Shown here: positions 27,555 to 36,422 of the stretch, in pieces
How positions within the stretch are numbered: the stretch's first letter is position 1
Layout of the letters: the number at the start of each line of letters is the position of its first letter
DNA from: Halobacteriales archaeon YIM A00010
GTDB lineage: Archaea > Halobacteriota > Halobacteria > Halobacteriales > Haloarculaceae
Length of the DNA: 64,000 bases
Direction: 5' to 3'
Assembly (NCBI GenBank): GCA_025041175.1
Contig: JAKCFJ010000004.1
Location: 620,001-684,000, forward strand
Program-made: the position numbers and the translations under genes
Notes under the pieces: generated by a model
Told to the model about the DNA's origin: nothing
What the model saw: only the letters and a program-made list of their open reading frames with translations
Database searches by the model: none

Positions 27555-29261
27555 ATGGTTCAAGACGAACAATCGTACCTGATGGACTCGTTGCGGGATC
27601 CATCGAATCTGATGCAGCCCGAACGGCTGGGCGCTCTCCAACAAACGCCCTTGAGTTTTACGCGTATTCTGACGAGACGGATGGTAGACGAACAGTGGAA
27701 GATCGACCTCCGTGAGATATCCCTAGACGAGGAAGGCAACGGGAGGGCCCGATACAGCATCACAACACCATCTCACGAATTTTCATTCCCGATCTTCTCC
27801 CAGAAAATAAGCGAAGAGGAAAAGACGGATCGGATCACTGCAGACACCTGGGACATGTGGGGGTTTCTCTGTGAAGGGGACCCCGATCGAGAGTTCGTCG
27901 ACTGGCAGTTCGAGGAGCTGCCGAGCGTGCGGAAGGGGCGCGCTACCCCCGAGGACGTGCTGATCTGGACGCGGGGAAATCGTAGCTCTCGGTTCTTCGA
28001 TCACATCGTCGAATCGTTAGTGGAGGGCCGCCAACCCGATGTCGACTTCCTAGCGAAGGGCGGGTACCTGATCCGGTCCTCCGGTTACTACGGGAACGGA
28101 CTGAACGGCACGAAGGTGTTCGAGGCCCTGGGGCAGGACTATCCGCTCAACGAGCCGTATCTGGCGCAGATGCTTGCCGCCTACATGTGGCGCATTTTCG
28201 GGTACGATTTAGCAGACGCTATAGCGAAGGAGCGCGACGACGACGCAGCCACACTGGATTACAGCGTTCGGAAGTACCTCGGAACGGGGAACTCGTCAGG
28301 GATGGGCATCGCGCTCTTCGCGGTGAACCACCCCAAGTTGATTCATACGTGGCTCCGCACTAGAGAGGTCGCCGTCGCGCGGGTCAAGACGGTCAAACCA
28401 ACGAACGACGACGTCCGGCAACTGACCGATATCCTGCGCAAAGCGGAAGTGTGGTTCTCGGAGGACGAGAGCGACTCCAAGGAGTTCTTTCTCTCGAAGT
28501 CCCGAATTGCCGATGGCCTGAACAGTATCAGAAAGAGCGTGGAGCGGTCGAACGAAATCTCCACGTGGGAGGACGTCTCCAGTTGGACCGAGGATAACTT
28601 CGAGCCGGAGATCCAAGAAATCCTATACTCCCTGCTGATGGACACCCATCCGAACGTGTACGAGGGGTTGGAGTCCGCTCTCATTACCTCGGAGAAGAGC
28701 GACGTCCAGCCTGGGATGACCGTCTCACGCTTGCGATCGATCATCTGCTCGGACTACCAGTGGGCGCTCGACATCGACATGTCCGAGCCGGGAGCGAGCG
28801 AGAACTTCTGGTATCGGTCCGTCAACGGTGAGGAGCCGCGGTTGGGAAAGAAGGGCGAGAGCGACGCCGAAGAGTACGCTCTGCCCGTCGACATCGCATT
28901 CCAGGTGCAGCGGCTCGAAAACGAGCTTCGGTCGTTCGCCGGGGCAGACACGGTCGCCGATGTATTGTTCGAACACCCCGAGTATCGATACCTCGTCGAA
29001 CGAATTCAGTCCGTGCACGGACTCCCGTACGCGGAGATTCGAGGAAATCTTTTGGACGCTGATTTCATCCCTCTCCACCTGGTCGCGCTGGTCAAGTCGT
29101 TCTGGGGGATCCAGAAGACTCACCCGGCGAACAAGGGGTGGGTGAAAGGAACCTTCTTCCAGGGTGCACCGTTGCCCGAGGACATTCGACACGGAGAGGG
29201 TTCGTACTGGCTGTATCCGCCGAGGCCGAAACAGGCGAGGAAATCGGAGGTGAAGCAATGA
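27555..29261 (+). CDS. 568-residue protein of unknown function
   Basis: The ATG at 27555 follows a TATA-like CTATTAGG by ~28 bases, fitting a leaderless start; a TTG 9 bases earlier is less likely. The protein has no signal peptide or membrane helix. Recognisable strings are DVDFLAKGGYLIRSSGYYGN, GLNGTKVFEA, YLGTGNSSGMGIALFAVNHP and ADFIPLHLVALVKSFWGIQK. From memory it resembles an uncharacterised family in alphaproteobacterial catabolic operons, often beside a DUF3726-type gene. Conserved Gly-rich and aromatic patches suggest an enzyme. The stop overlaps the next ATG (ATGA), so the two products likely work together. Function not assigned. Confidence 0.75.
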   Translation: MVQDEQSYLMDSLRDPSNLMQPERLGALQQTPLSFTRILTRRMVDEQWKIDLREISLDEEGNGRARYSITTPSHEFSFPIFSQKISEEEKTDRITADTWDMWGFLCEGDPDREFVDWQFEELPSVRKGRATPEDVLIWTRGNRSSRFFDHIVESLVEGRQPDVDFLAKGGYLIRSSGYYGNGLNGTKVFEALGQDYPLNEPYLAQMLAAYMWRIFGYDLADAIAKERDDDAATLDYSVRKYLGTGNSSGMGIALFAVNHPKLIHTWLRTREVAVARVKTVKPTNDDVRQLTDILRKAEVWFSEDESDSKEFFLSKSRIADGLNSIRKSVERSNEISTWEDVSSWTEDNFEPEIQEILYSLLMDTHPNVYEGLESALITSEKSDVQPGMTVSRLRSIICSDYQWALDIDMSEPGASENFWYRSVNGEEPRLGKKGESDAEEYALPVDIAFQVQRLENELRSFAGADTVADVLFEHPEYRYLVERIQSVHGLPYAEIRGNLLDADFIPLHLVALVKSFWGIQKTHPANKGWVKGTFFQGAPLPEDIRHGEGSYWLYPPRPKQARKSEVKQ

Positions 29262-30211
29262 AGTTGAGTTCCCGTGAGGTGTTCCAGTTGGCGGATCGAT
29301 GCCTCGCGTCCGTGGGACTATCAAGGGGCGCTTCGAAGGCGAATGCCAAATCCATCTGGTGGACGGAGGTGTACAGGGAACGCGGTCTCACCACGCTCCA
29401 CAGGATTGTCAAGGAGTCTCCGACACTGGATCCGGCGACATTGTTCCTCGAAGACCAAACGTCGGTCTTCTCGATCGTCGACAGCGGCGATCAGCCGAGT
29501 ATCGTGTCGAGCACGGCGGCGCTGGACTTCAGCTGTTCGCAGGCGAAGCAAGAGGGGATCGGTATCACATACTCATCTATACCGGTGTCCGACAGTAGCT
29601 TCCCGACGATTGGTCACACGGCATACAACGCGGCGAACCGAGGGATGGTGTCCGTCGTCCTGACCGAGTATCCCGACGGGTCGGGATGTTTCATCGGGGT
29701 ACCCAGTCGACCACATCCGATCGTCGCGGAGACGAAACTGGAAGGGCCGTCACTGAGCTATACGAAACTTCTGAGCGTCATCGATAGCGGGCTGTATCGG
29801 CAGCGACACAGCCCGCTGGTGCAGGCCTTCTTCGATCCAGGCGAGGGCAGCAGTCGATCCGCTACGGACGCGGCCACGCTGGAGCAACTGCTGGATGGCG
29901 CGACAGAACCGAACCCGGCGGGTGTCGACAGCAACGAACGCGGGTTCTTCACGATCTGCGTCGACCCGAATCATCCCCGGAACTCGGCAGATATCCGACG
30001 GGTCGCAGACCAGTTCGTAGACGAACAAGCAGATGCACTCACGACCGTGCATTGCCCGTCGGAGATACGCAAGAGGGGACGAGCGTTAATCGAAGAGGGC
30101 GTCGACGTTGAGGAACGAGTCTGGGAGGTGCTGTTCGAGTGTAGCAACGGCATTTTCTCGCCGGACTCAGTGGGTTCCGAGACGGGAGCGGGGCCCAGTC
30201 TAGAGCGATAG
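29258..30211 (+). CDS. Ldh2/DUF3726-like protein, partner of the 568-residue protein
   Basis: A 317-residue protein starting MKLSSREVFQLADRCLASVG at the ATGA overlap. The frame is open further upstream within the previous gene, but the overlap start is the natural one. Its pattern follows the malate/L-sulfolactate dehydrogenase (Ldh2) superfamily: N-terminal helices (GASKANAKSIWWTEVYRERG), a central AxxxGIGITYSSIPVSDSSF and HTAYNAANRGMVSVVLTEYP, a C-terminal GFFTICVDPNHPRNSADIRR, and RKRGRALIEEGVDVEERVWE. The usual substrate His region is weak, so catalysis is uncertain. It may be a DUF3726-type non-dehydrogenase relative. Assignment is by pattern memory only. Confidence 0.6.
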   Translation: MKLSSREVFQLADRCLASVGLSRGASKANAKSIWWTEVYRERGLTTLHRIVKESPTLDPATLFLEDQTSVFSIVDSGDQPSIVSSTAALDFSCSQAKQEGIGITYSSIPVSDSSFPTIGHTAYNAANRGMVSVVLTEYPDGSGCFIGVPSRPHPIVAETKLEGPSLSYTKLLSVIDSGLYRQRHSPLVQAFFDPGEGSSRSATDAATLEQLLDGATEPNPAGVDSNERGFFTICVDPNHPRNSADIRRVADQFVDEQADALTTVHCPSEIRKRGRALIEEGVDVEERVWEVLFECSNGIFSPDSVGSETGAGPSLER

Positions 30212-30299
30212 GAATCGACCATGGTTCCGATTCGAAGATCGGTGGAACTCATTCCGGCGGATGCACTCCGTCTCATCCGATTGCACCGACGAGGACCGT

Positions 30300-30526
30300 G
30301 AGGCGGCGGGCGCGAACTGTTCGGCTCGAAACCGACGCGGCGGACGGCGCCATTGCGTCGTCGACTCAGTCTGCGCGAGGCTGTGATCGATCGGACACTC
30401 ACCCAACTCCATGAGGCAGGCGAGTTGGCGATCGCTATGGTGGAGCTAAATTGTTCGCTGGATGTGACATACGTCTATTGTAGCGATTACACTCACTCCT
30501 TTAAATCTATCGAGAAAGACGTGTGA
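30300..30526 (+). pseudogene. C-terminal fragment of an unknown protein
   Basis: A frame with no good start reads GRELFGSKPTRRTAPLRRRL, SLREAVIDRTLTQLHEAGEL, AIAMVELNCSLDVTYVYCSD and ends at a TGA (30524-30526). The sequence has real protein character, with an amphipathic helix and a beta-rich end, and is bounded upstream by a stop. It is probably the tail of a regulator or plasmid gene truncated by rearrangement near the IS elements. I do not recognise the family. Confidence 0.3.
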
Positions 30527-30640
30527 ATACACGCAGACACCGCCAATGTCACCCGTAACATAGTCAACCACTCCAGCAATAACCTGACTGACGTGTCTAT
30601 TGAGGTAGGAATCTCCCGCACACGGGGCGAAACAAGAATA

Positions 30641-31214
30641 GTGTTCAGATACGCTGATTCCATGCGAAGGCTAATGATTGCAGCCACTCATTTGCAGTTT
30701 CTGCGGAGGCATTGCTGAAATAGTTTGAGAACGAAGAAGTGAATCATTTTATCTCTCGAAAGACACGTTTGACGCTATTCCGATTTTCGTGGCGTTCATA
30801 GCGGAAATCGAGGCCATGCCGATTACAAGCGTTTGTCAGTGGTGTCGTTCCATCAATGAGAAATACGGTGTTCACAAGACGCGCGCGTCTTGTGAGTCCA
30901 CGAAAACTGCATGCAGTTCTCGGGCCGTCGTCAACGTCGTGTTTCTCGCGACGTTCCACGAAGAATGTATGAGCGATCACGTTTATTTCCGTCGGCTCAA
31001 GCGTTGTGTGGAGTAATTCGTTTGTTTCGAGATCGACTGCAGCGTACAGCCAATACTGTTCATCGTTGGGTCGGATCACGGTTTCGTCAACGCAACGTGA
31101 TCCGGGCTTCGGCCATCTTCGGGCTGTAGATCAGCCTTGTGAACCCAGTTGTGAACAGTAGAACGCGCCCGTTCAACACCGAATACCTCAAGAACAGAAA
31201 CAGTATTCGAAATC
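30641..31214 (-). mobile_element. Truncated IS6-family element
   Basis: The left inverted end GTGTTCAGAT is at 30641-30650. The minus strand encodes pieces of the same transposase as at 63174: NDEQYWLYAAVDLETNELLH, VFLIDGTTPLTNACNRHGLD and RNSVKRVFREIK, with a disrupted stretch between the first two. The N-terminal part is in a different frame (VLNGRVLLFTTGFTR), and the element stops abruptly at the end of the next IS (31215). It is an inactive relic, partly deleted. Confidence 0.8.
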
Positions 31215-31961
31215 GGCACTGTCTAGATGAGTGAGTTTGAGAAGTGAGCAGGTCGTTAAGTTTCTTGTCCAAAGATGCTTGCAGACCTGCTCAATGAAAG
31301 CTATGACGTGGATTTAGAAGAGTCTTGGGAGAATGAGCGGACGGCGAACGCCCTAACGGGCGTTCGCCGTCCGCCTTCATCTGCCCGGCTGTTCACTGAG
31401 AGAGACAACAACAATTCTCTCTGAATTAGGCGTTGAACGCTCTCACGGTGCGGTCTGGAACTGGGTGCATCGGCTCGCTGACAGCGGACGCGATCCGCCG
31501 TCGGCGAAGCCGACAAGGGTCGCTGTTGACGAGACTGCTGTCAAGATTAACGGCGAATGGTCTTGGGTATACGCTGCAATAGACATAGAAACAAAGCTGA
31601 TCCTTGATGTCGCGTTGTTTGGTCACCATGGCACCGATCCGGCGGCTGCATTTCTGCACCAACTCCGGCAGAAGTACGATCTCTCAGACACAGTCTTTCT
31701 TGTCGATCAATTCGGCTATCGGACTGCCCTCTCTCGATTAGGGCTGAGCGGTCAGGTCGATTATACTGAGCGAAACCTGGTCGAAAAATGGTTTCACACC
31801 CTCAAAATGCGACTCGACCGCTTCCATACGTCCTGGGTGGGCAGTCAGGCAAGCGTCCGTGAGTGGCTTGAACAGTTTGTACAATACTACAACCGCCAGC
31901 GACCCCATCAAGCTCTCGATGGAAACACACCGATCGAAGCGGTGCTAAACTAGACAGTGCC
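31215..31961 (+). mobile_element. IS6-family element (ISH15-like), 747 bp, transposase frameshifted
   Basis: Perfect 12-bp inverted ends GGCACTGTCTAG (31215-31226) and CTAGACAGTGCC (31950-31961). The transposase starts at the ATG at 31274 (MLADLLNESYDVDLEESWEN). It changes frame within a perfect 16-bp inverted repeat around 31337-31373 and continues as AFAVRLHLPGCSLRETTTIL to its stop at 31953. DDE residues are present: VAVDETAVKI, VFLVDQFGYR, YTERNLVEKWFHTLKMR. Apart from the one shift the frame is sound, so decay is recent. Confidence 0.88.
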
Positions 31962-32060
31962 GACCAGCAAATCTGGTATGAAATCTGGGGGGATTGGGCA
32001 CCTTGATCCAGCAGTGTTCTTGACACAGGTTTGTGTAATTGGGCACTTTGATCGGACGGA

Positions 32061-32399
32061 ATGATTGATCATCCTCTTGAATCGATCCCACAGATCGGTC
32101 CGGTCACAGCCGATAAACTCAAAAAGGAAGGATATCACACTCTCCAAAAGATTGCTGTTGCACCCCCCGATGAAATTGCTACAATCACTGACACCTCAGA
32201 ACGTGTGGCTGAAACTATGATTGCAGTGGCGCGAGCGAAACTAGGGATTGTTTATTTTTCCGGACATGCCCACTTCACAGATGATGAACAGCCCGCCTAT
32301 ACGGGTGCGATCGTCATCATGCCAAATGGTTGGGTTTATCTCTCTGACCAAGGTCAGTACGTCCCCCGGACACAAATTAAAGAAATCACCAACGAGTGA
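32061..32399 (+). CDS. Helix-hairpin-helix protein with unknown C-terminal domain
   Basis: A 112-residue protein. Residues 8-60 form a double HhH unit (IPQIGPVTADKLKKEGYHTL, QKIAVAPPDEIATITDTSER, VAETMIAVARAKLG) like the N-terminal DNA-binding domain of archaeal RadA. The rest (IVYFSGHAHFTDDEQPAYTG, AIVIMPNGWVYLSDQGQYVP, RTQIKEI) is a beta-rich segment I do not recognise. It probably binds DNA without ATPase activity. It lies just outside the IS6 nest and could be a passenger of a plasmid or virus. Confidence 0.65.
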   Translation: MIDHPLESIPQIGPVTADKLKKEGYHTLQKIAVAPPDEIATITDTSERVAETMIAVARAKLGIVYFSGHAHFTDDEQPAYTGAIVIMPNGWVYLSDQGQYVPRTQIKEITNE

Positions 32400-33269
32400 C
32401 GGCTGAGGGGCAGAAATCTATCCGCTCTACCGGACGGCGGGGTAGCGGATCGACGTGCCGCAGCTGCAGGCGGCGTGGCCGCCGGATTTGATGGATCGTT
32501 CGCGGACTTTCATGCGATTGCGCTTGCTGTAATCGTGAGTAGGTATCAAAGTGTAACATCCAACAAGTATGGTCAGCAGAGGAGGGGAATCGGAGTCGGA
32601 CGCGGAGTTGCATTGCTCGACAGCAGATCCTCTCCGCTGTAAACGATGAGAGTTCCTATTTGAGCCTGAAAACCGGGGACCCCAAACCGGATTTGAACCA
32701 GTGTGATATCCGATCCGAACCTACTGGATGGTCAGTCGTTCGATCCGTCGGCTTGCCGGGATTCGTCCCGCGCAGACATTATCCACATGCATCGGTTAGG
32801 TGAACAGGATAACTACCCCGACAGTAACAACACTGGGGGAAAGTATGTCAACGTACACCACAACGTGTTCGAAATCAAAAAGCACGCCGCGTTGTCGCTT
32901 TCGGGCATCCCAACGCAGTACGCTCGCTTTGTCAACAACTGGTGTGCGGAGAAGGAGGGCGCTGTCGATGGTGAGAAAGGCGCTGATTTGCGTGTACAGA
33001 AGATAAGTACGGTGTCCAGGCCGTCAAACAGGGGCGACAACGGCTACAGCAGCTCTCGACGCAGCTCTCGCTCAGCAATGGCAAGCCATCGATCTCGAAG
33101 TGGACGTCGCCTACACAGCAACAGACGACGGAAAAGAATTAGGACACCCCACGATGAATACTATTAATGAATTATCAACGGAATCCGAACCGTATCGCTC
33201 AGGTCAGGACGCACGTCAGGGGACTCGCCATACCAACACTACAGACGGGAGCCACGGAGGTGATCTAAG
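32400..33269 (+). pseudogene. Decayed region with remnant of a beta-helix-like protein
   Basis: The frame at 32703-33000 reads MHRLGEQDNYPDSNNTGGKY then VNVHHNVFEIKKHAALSLSG and TQYARFVNNWCAEKEGA, recalling rungs of a right-handed parallel beta-helix (pectate-lyase-like). It then loses frame; a later frame reads DLEVDVAYTATDDGKELGHP. Neither piece has a full domain. Between 32400 and 32700 only a short minus-strand cysteine-containing frame is visible (HAACSCGTSIRYP). No intact gene is supported. Confidence 0.3.
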
Positions 33270-34193
33270 ATGCACAGGTCACGCTGGTGGTCGGTGGTGG
33301 TCGTGTTCCTTCTGCTGGGGAGTTTCGGATCGACCTTCGTCCTGACAGACGTGGCAGCCACTCCACAGACAACACAGTCGGATGATTGGGGCACCAATGC
33401 GCTCGTGATCAAATATGTGGGCGAATCGGCATCAGATCCATTCTCATATACCGTGGATTTCACTGGGAAAGTCCACATGATAGATAATGAATACGAGGAT
33501 AGTGTCTACAAAAACTATAGTGCGATGGGCGAGGTGTCATCATCCGATCGGACGGATACTATCCGCTACAGCGGCGACATTAAGCGAATCGTGGGGAATG
33601 TTGGAGAGGCTCCCGTCCGGTTCTATGTTAATGGAAAAGAGATTGATGTGGGTGATTATACTGATGATAGTGAGCTAATGACACAAACCACGTCGACACC
33701 CACCGCAGGGCCATCGAACCACACGCTCGTGATCCAACCCAAGGGGGACAAGCAGGGCGGGTATAACGCAGCGTTTTCGAGCGAGCCGACGCTCAAACAG
33801 ACCGAGGAATCTGATTCGAGAACAGGCACCACTGTGAATGGAAATGTCGGTGGACTTCCGTGGAAAAACAGCACGGACAAGAAGGATGTGATTCAGTTCC
33901 GTGGGCAAGTACTGGATTTCGAAACGTCGGGCAATATCACAGTCAAGCTCAACGGAAAACGTGTTGATCCCGCGTCGTTGAATCAAACCCCACAACCGAC
34001 AACGTCACCATCATCACAGGGAGCGCCACCCTCATCCCCAACACCCCCGACTGAGACATCCACTTCAACCATACAGTCCTCACAAGGGTCAGCCACAGAC
34101 TCTGGTGGTTTTCCCCTCACTGAAGTGTTGGCCGGAGTGGTGGCTGGTGTGGTCGTCGTCGTGATCGGTGGGTTCGTCCTCCAGAAGAGGTAG
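33270..34193 (+). CDS. Secreted or surface-anchored protein with duplicated domain
   Basis: A 307-residue protein. A signal peptide (MHRSRWWSVVVVFLLLGSFG) is followed by two homologous beta-rich units: ALVIKYVGESASDPFSYTVD ... VNGKEIDVGDY and TLVIQPKGDKQGGYNAAFSS ... KLNGKRVDPASL. Then comes a Ser/Thr/Pro/Gln stalk (about 235-280, likely glycosylated) and a C-terminal membrane helix (EVLAGVVAGVVVVVIGGFVL) ending QKR. Topology: outside-facing, C-terminally anchored. It is close to an RHH regulator and a Tat lipoprotein, perhaps a cell-surface module. No family name recognised. Confidence 0.75.
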   Translation: MHRSRWWSVVVVFLLLGSFGSTFVLTDVAATPQTTQSDDWGTNALVIKYVGESASDPFSYTVDFTGKVHMIDNEYEDSVYKNYSAMGEVSSSDRTDTIRYSGDIKRIVGNVGEAPVRFYVNGKEIDVGDYTDDSELMTQTTSTPTAGPSNHTLVIQPKGDKQGGYNAAFSSEPTLKQTEESDSRTGTTVNGNVGGLPWKNSTDKKDVIQFRGQVLDFETSGNITVKLNGKRVDPASLNQTPQPTTSPSSQGAPPSSPTPPTETSTSTIQSSQGSATDSGGFPLTEVLAGVVAGVVVVVIGGFVLQKR

Positions 34194-34196
34194 TGG

Positions 34197-34397
34197 TTAC
34201 TCTTCCCCTTTCTCCTCGCATACGGTTTTTTGATGCATTTCGTGACGAGGTATAAGCTGATTATCTAGATATGATTGTGCTAGGTGCTGAAATATAGCGG
34301 ATTTTGTATTAAAACAGTTTAGCTCTTCTTCAAGCTGGTTCATCGCGTCTGTTGGGATGCGAATCGTGATCCGAGTGTCCTCGTCGTCCGTCATCAT
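34197..34397 (-). CDS. Ribbon-helix-helix (CopG-like) DNA-binding protein
   Basis: A 66-residue protein. TRITIRIPTDAMNQLEEELN is the beta strand plus first helix of an RHH fold, and NTKSAIFQHLAQSYLDNQLI the second helix, followed by a charged tail. The Met at 34394 could also serve as start. It is convergent with the surface protein (stops 3 bases apart) and divergent from the lipoprotein gene, so it may regulate either. A toxin partner is not present next to it. Confidence 0.7.
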   Translation of the reverse strand: MMTDDEDTRITIRIPTDAMNQLEEELNCFNTKSAIFQHLAQSYLDNQLIPRHEMHQKTVCEEKGEE

Positions 34398-34571
34398 CTG
34401 TTACCATCCAACAAGGCATGCTTGTGGTCAATAGGGCCTATTAACAGGTATATTTTGTTTACATTCCCTCGTGCTAAGCACTTCCGGGACGGGACAGCAG
34501 GCCGATTCCACGATCACAGGAGATATGGTTGGTCACTGTTGCAGGACGAAAAGTACAATAGGATTTGATCG

Positions 34572-34580
34572 AATAAATAG
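34572..34580 (+). promoter_or_regulatory. TATA-like box for the lipoprotein gene
   Basis: CGAATAAATAG lies just 10-20 bases before the ATG at 34589. That is a little close for a strict leaderless start, so an upstream box (AAAAGTACAATAGG) near 34550 is the alternative. It indicates that the lipoprotein has its own promoter. Confidence 0.3.
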
Positions 34581-34588
34581 ATGTTCGT

Positions 34589-35761
34589 ATGTCGCCCATC
34601 AACCGACGAACCTTCCTTGCAACCACGATGGTTGCTGGCTCCGCTGCCCTTGCGGGTTGTGGTGGGAAGAGTTCCTCAAAAAAGTGGAACGCGAAACTGA
34701 ATGGACCAGATACTGTCGCTTATGACTCCGATTTTTCACTTTCGGTCATCATCAAAAATACCGGTGGCTCAGAAAGTGACGTTCGCGCAACGCTCACATC
34801 GCAGAAGGATCGCCTCGACCTCAACAAAGAGATCTCGGTGACAGTCCCATCCGGTGACTCGAAGAAGATCACCACCGACCCGATCACGCCCTCCACAGTC
34901 GGTGAGTATCCCTTCGTGTTGCGCAAGAAAACCGAGGACACGGTAGACGCAGAGTCGGAGGGGGACCAGCAACTCGCCTCCACGACAGTGACCGTCGAAC
35001 CGAAAGATGTCTCACCGAAAACCAGCGTCAAACTCAACGACGACCTGCTTGTGACGGTCGAAGATATTACCGTCGCAAAGAGTGTGTTCACTAGCAATGG
35101 GGGAGACACTCCCACAGGGGTCTTTGAGGCACCAACGGGGAAAATTTTCGCCGTATATGATCTCACGGTCGAAAACGTTGGCAGCCAATGGACGCCATGG
35201 GGTCCAGCCTTCGTTTCTGTGTACGATGGCAAACTGTACGACGATAATGTTCCAACGCTGTCTGGACATGGTGAAGAACTGAACACGAAACGTGATATCC
35301 CGGCTGCGGAGTCGGTGTCCGGGTATCTATTCGCGCAATTGCCCACCGAATCAGCGAACGATGACATACCACTCCTGGCACAGGCAGGAAACGAGAGTGC
35401 AGCCCCCGAGTACCGATGGCCGTTCGGGGACACGCCACGGAAATTCCCGGAATTCGAACTCAAGAATGTGAATGCTCCCCAAGAAGTTCAGGATAAGCAA
35501 CCCTACGAAATTGAGCTCACAGTCGCCAACACGGGTGATGGAGCGGGGACGGTGAAAGCGATCCTTCAGTACACGAAGGGATTGAACTGGGAGAACCTCT
35601 CGTCCGCATCGCCTAGCCCCGTAATCACGGGCGAACTTCCAGCCGGAGAGGAAAAGACGTTCTCCGTCACGAATACGACCTCCTCAGGCATCGTCAGGGA
35701 TAAGGAATACACGTATCGCGCGACGCCGTTCGAGACCACGTGGACAACCTCGGTCTCCTAG
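34589..35761 (+). CDS. Tat-exported lipoprotein with CARDB-like domains
   Basis: A 390-residue protein. The N-terminus MSPINRRTFLATTMVAGSAA has the twin-arginine motif (NRRTFL), and LAGC is the lipobox, giving a Tat lipoprotein typical of haloarchaea. Mature domains: an Ig-like/CARDB domain (VAYDSDFSLSVIIKNTGGSE), a DUF4352-like middle domain (GKIFAVYDLTVENVGSQWTP) and a second CARDB-like domain (QPYEIELTVANTGDGAGTVK). No enzymatic motif is present. It is likely a cell-surface adhesion or scaffold protein, and the nearby surface protein at 33270 may be a partner. Confidence 0.8.
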   Translation: MSPINRRTFLATTMVAGSAALAGCGGKSSSKKWNAKLNGPDTVAYDSDFSLSVIIKNTGGSESDVRATLTSQKDRLDLNKEISVTVPSGDSKKITTDPITPSTVGEYPFVLRKKTEDTVDAESEGDQQLASTTVTVEPKDVSPKTSVKLNDDLLVTVEDITVAKSVFTSNGGDTPTGVFEAPTGKIFAVYDLTVENVGSQWTPWGPAFVSVYDGKLYDDNVPTLSGHGEELNTKRDIPAAESVSGYLFAQLPTESANDDIPLLAQAGNESAAPEYRWPFGDTPRKFPEFELKNVNAPQEVQDKQPYEIELTVANTGDGAGTVKAILQYTKGLNWENLSSASPSPVITGELPAGEEKTFSVTNTTSSGIVRDKEYTYRATPFETTWTTSVS

Positions 35762-36077
35762 TTTGATCCTCGGTGCGATCACTCCAGAGTGTTCGAATCC
35801 GTGTAAGATATCGCTGACTTAGGCGCTAGCGGACTCTTCTGACGTAGAGCGAAATTCCTGAATATGGTCGTAGTAGTAGGCGAGCGCCCTCCGATGACGT
35901 TAGCCTCTTCACTCGAAAGGGCGGTGTGGGCTGTTATCCACCCCTGTCTCTTTCGCTTGTTTGACGGCCCGTTTCATTGAGGATGGGGACGTGGCATCCT
36001 CACCGCCATCGCGAACAATCACTCCAGGATCCGGCCACGGATCGATTCCTGTTCACTTGGGGGAAAGAGAATGATAT
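35762..36077. other. Intergenic stretch, no supported gene
   Basis: A minus-strand frame reads GIDPWPDPGVIVRDGGEDAT then SPSSMKRAVKQAKETGVDNS and ends at about 35917, without a start. It may be the tail of a lost gene. Otherwise nothing is seen. Confidence 0.3.
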
Positions 36078-36422
36078 TCACTCAGATTTTCCGAGCGCGA
36101 GTCGTACCAGCTCGTCTCGGATGATCTCCCGGATGCGCGCTTCTTGCTCCTCCGTGAACGTGTCGCTCTCGCTCGTAAGCCCCAGCGCCTCGGGATCGAG
36201 GCGTTCCTGAACGGTATCGATCTCCTTGTCGATCGCGTCTGGGTGACACCCCGTGAGGACGACAACCCCAACGATGCGATCGTGGTGAATCGCCCCTCGA
36301 AGACGGCTACCGAGTGGATCGCCCGTCGAGGCTCTTGGTCGGAAAAGACCGTCGCTGCGGACAATCCCGAGTATCCGGCTGATGCGCCAGTCATCGTGGT
36401 GGTGTTCGCCGACGCACTGCAA
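36078..36422 (-). CDS. Uncertain small protein with acidic helical C-terminus
   Basis: The minus-strand frame ends ...AIDKEIDTVQERLDPEALGL, TSESDTFTEEQEARIREIIR, DELVRLALGKSE, a composition and helix pattern typical of short haloarchaeal proteins. The upstream two thirds overlap the plus-strand frame at 36240-36539 and have poor character, so a real gene would probably span only about 36078-36250, without an obvious start codon. At most one of the two overlapping frames is likely genuine over the shared part. Confidence 0.35.
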   Translation of the reverse strand: MQCVGEHHHDDWRISRILGIVRSDGLFRPRASTGDPLGSRLRGAIHHDRIVGVVVLTGCHPDAIDKEIDTVQERLDPEALGLTSESDTFTEEQEARIREIIRDELVRLALGKSE

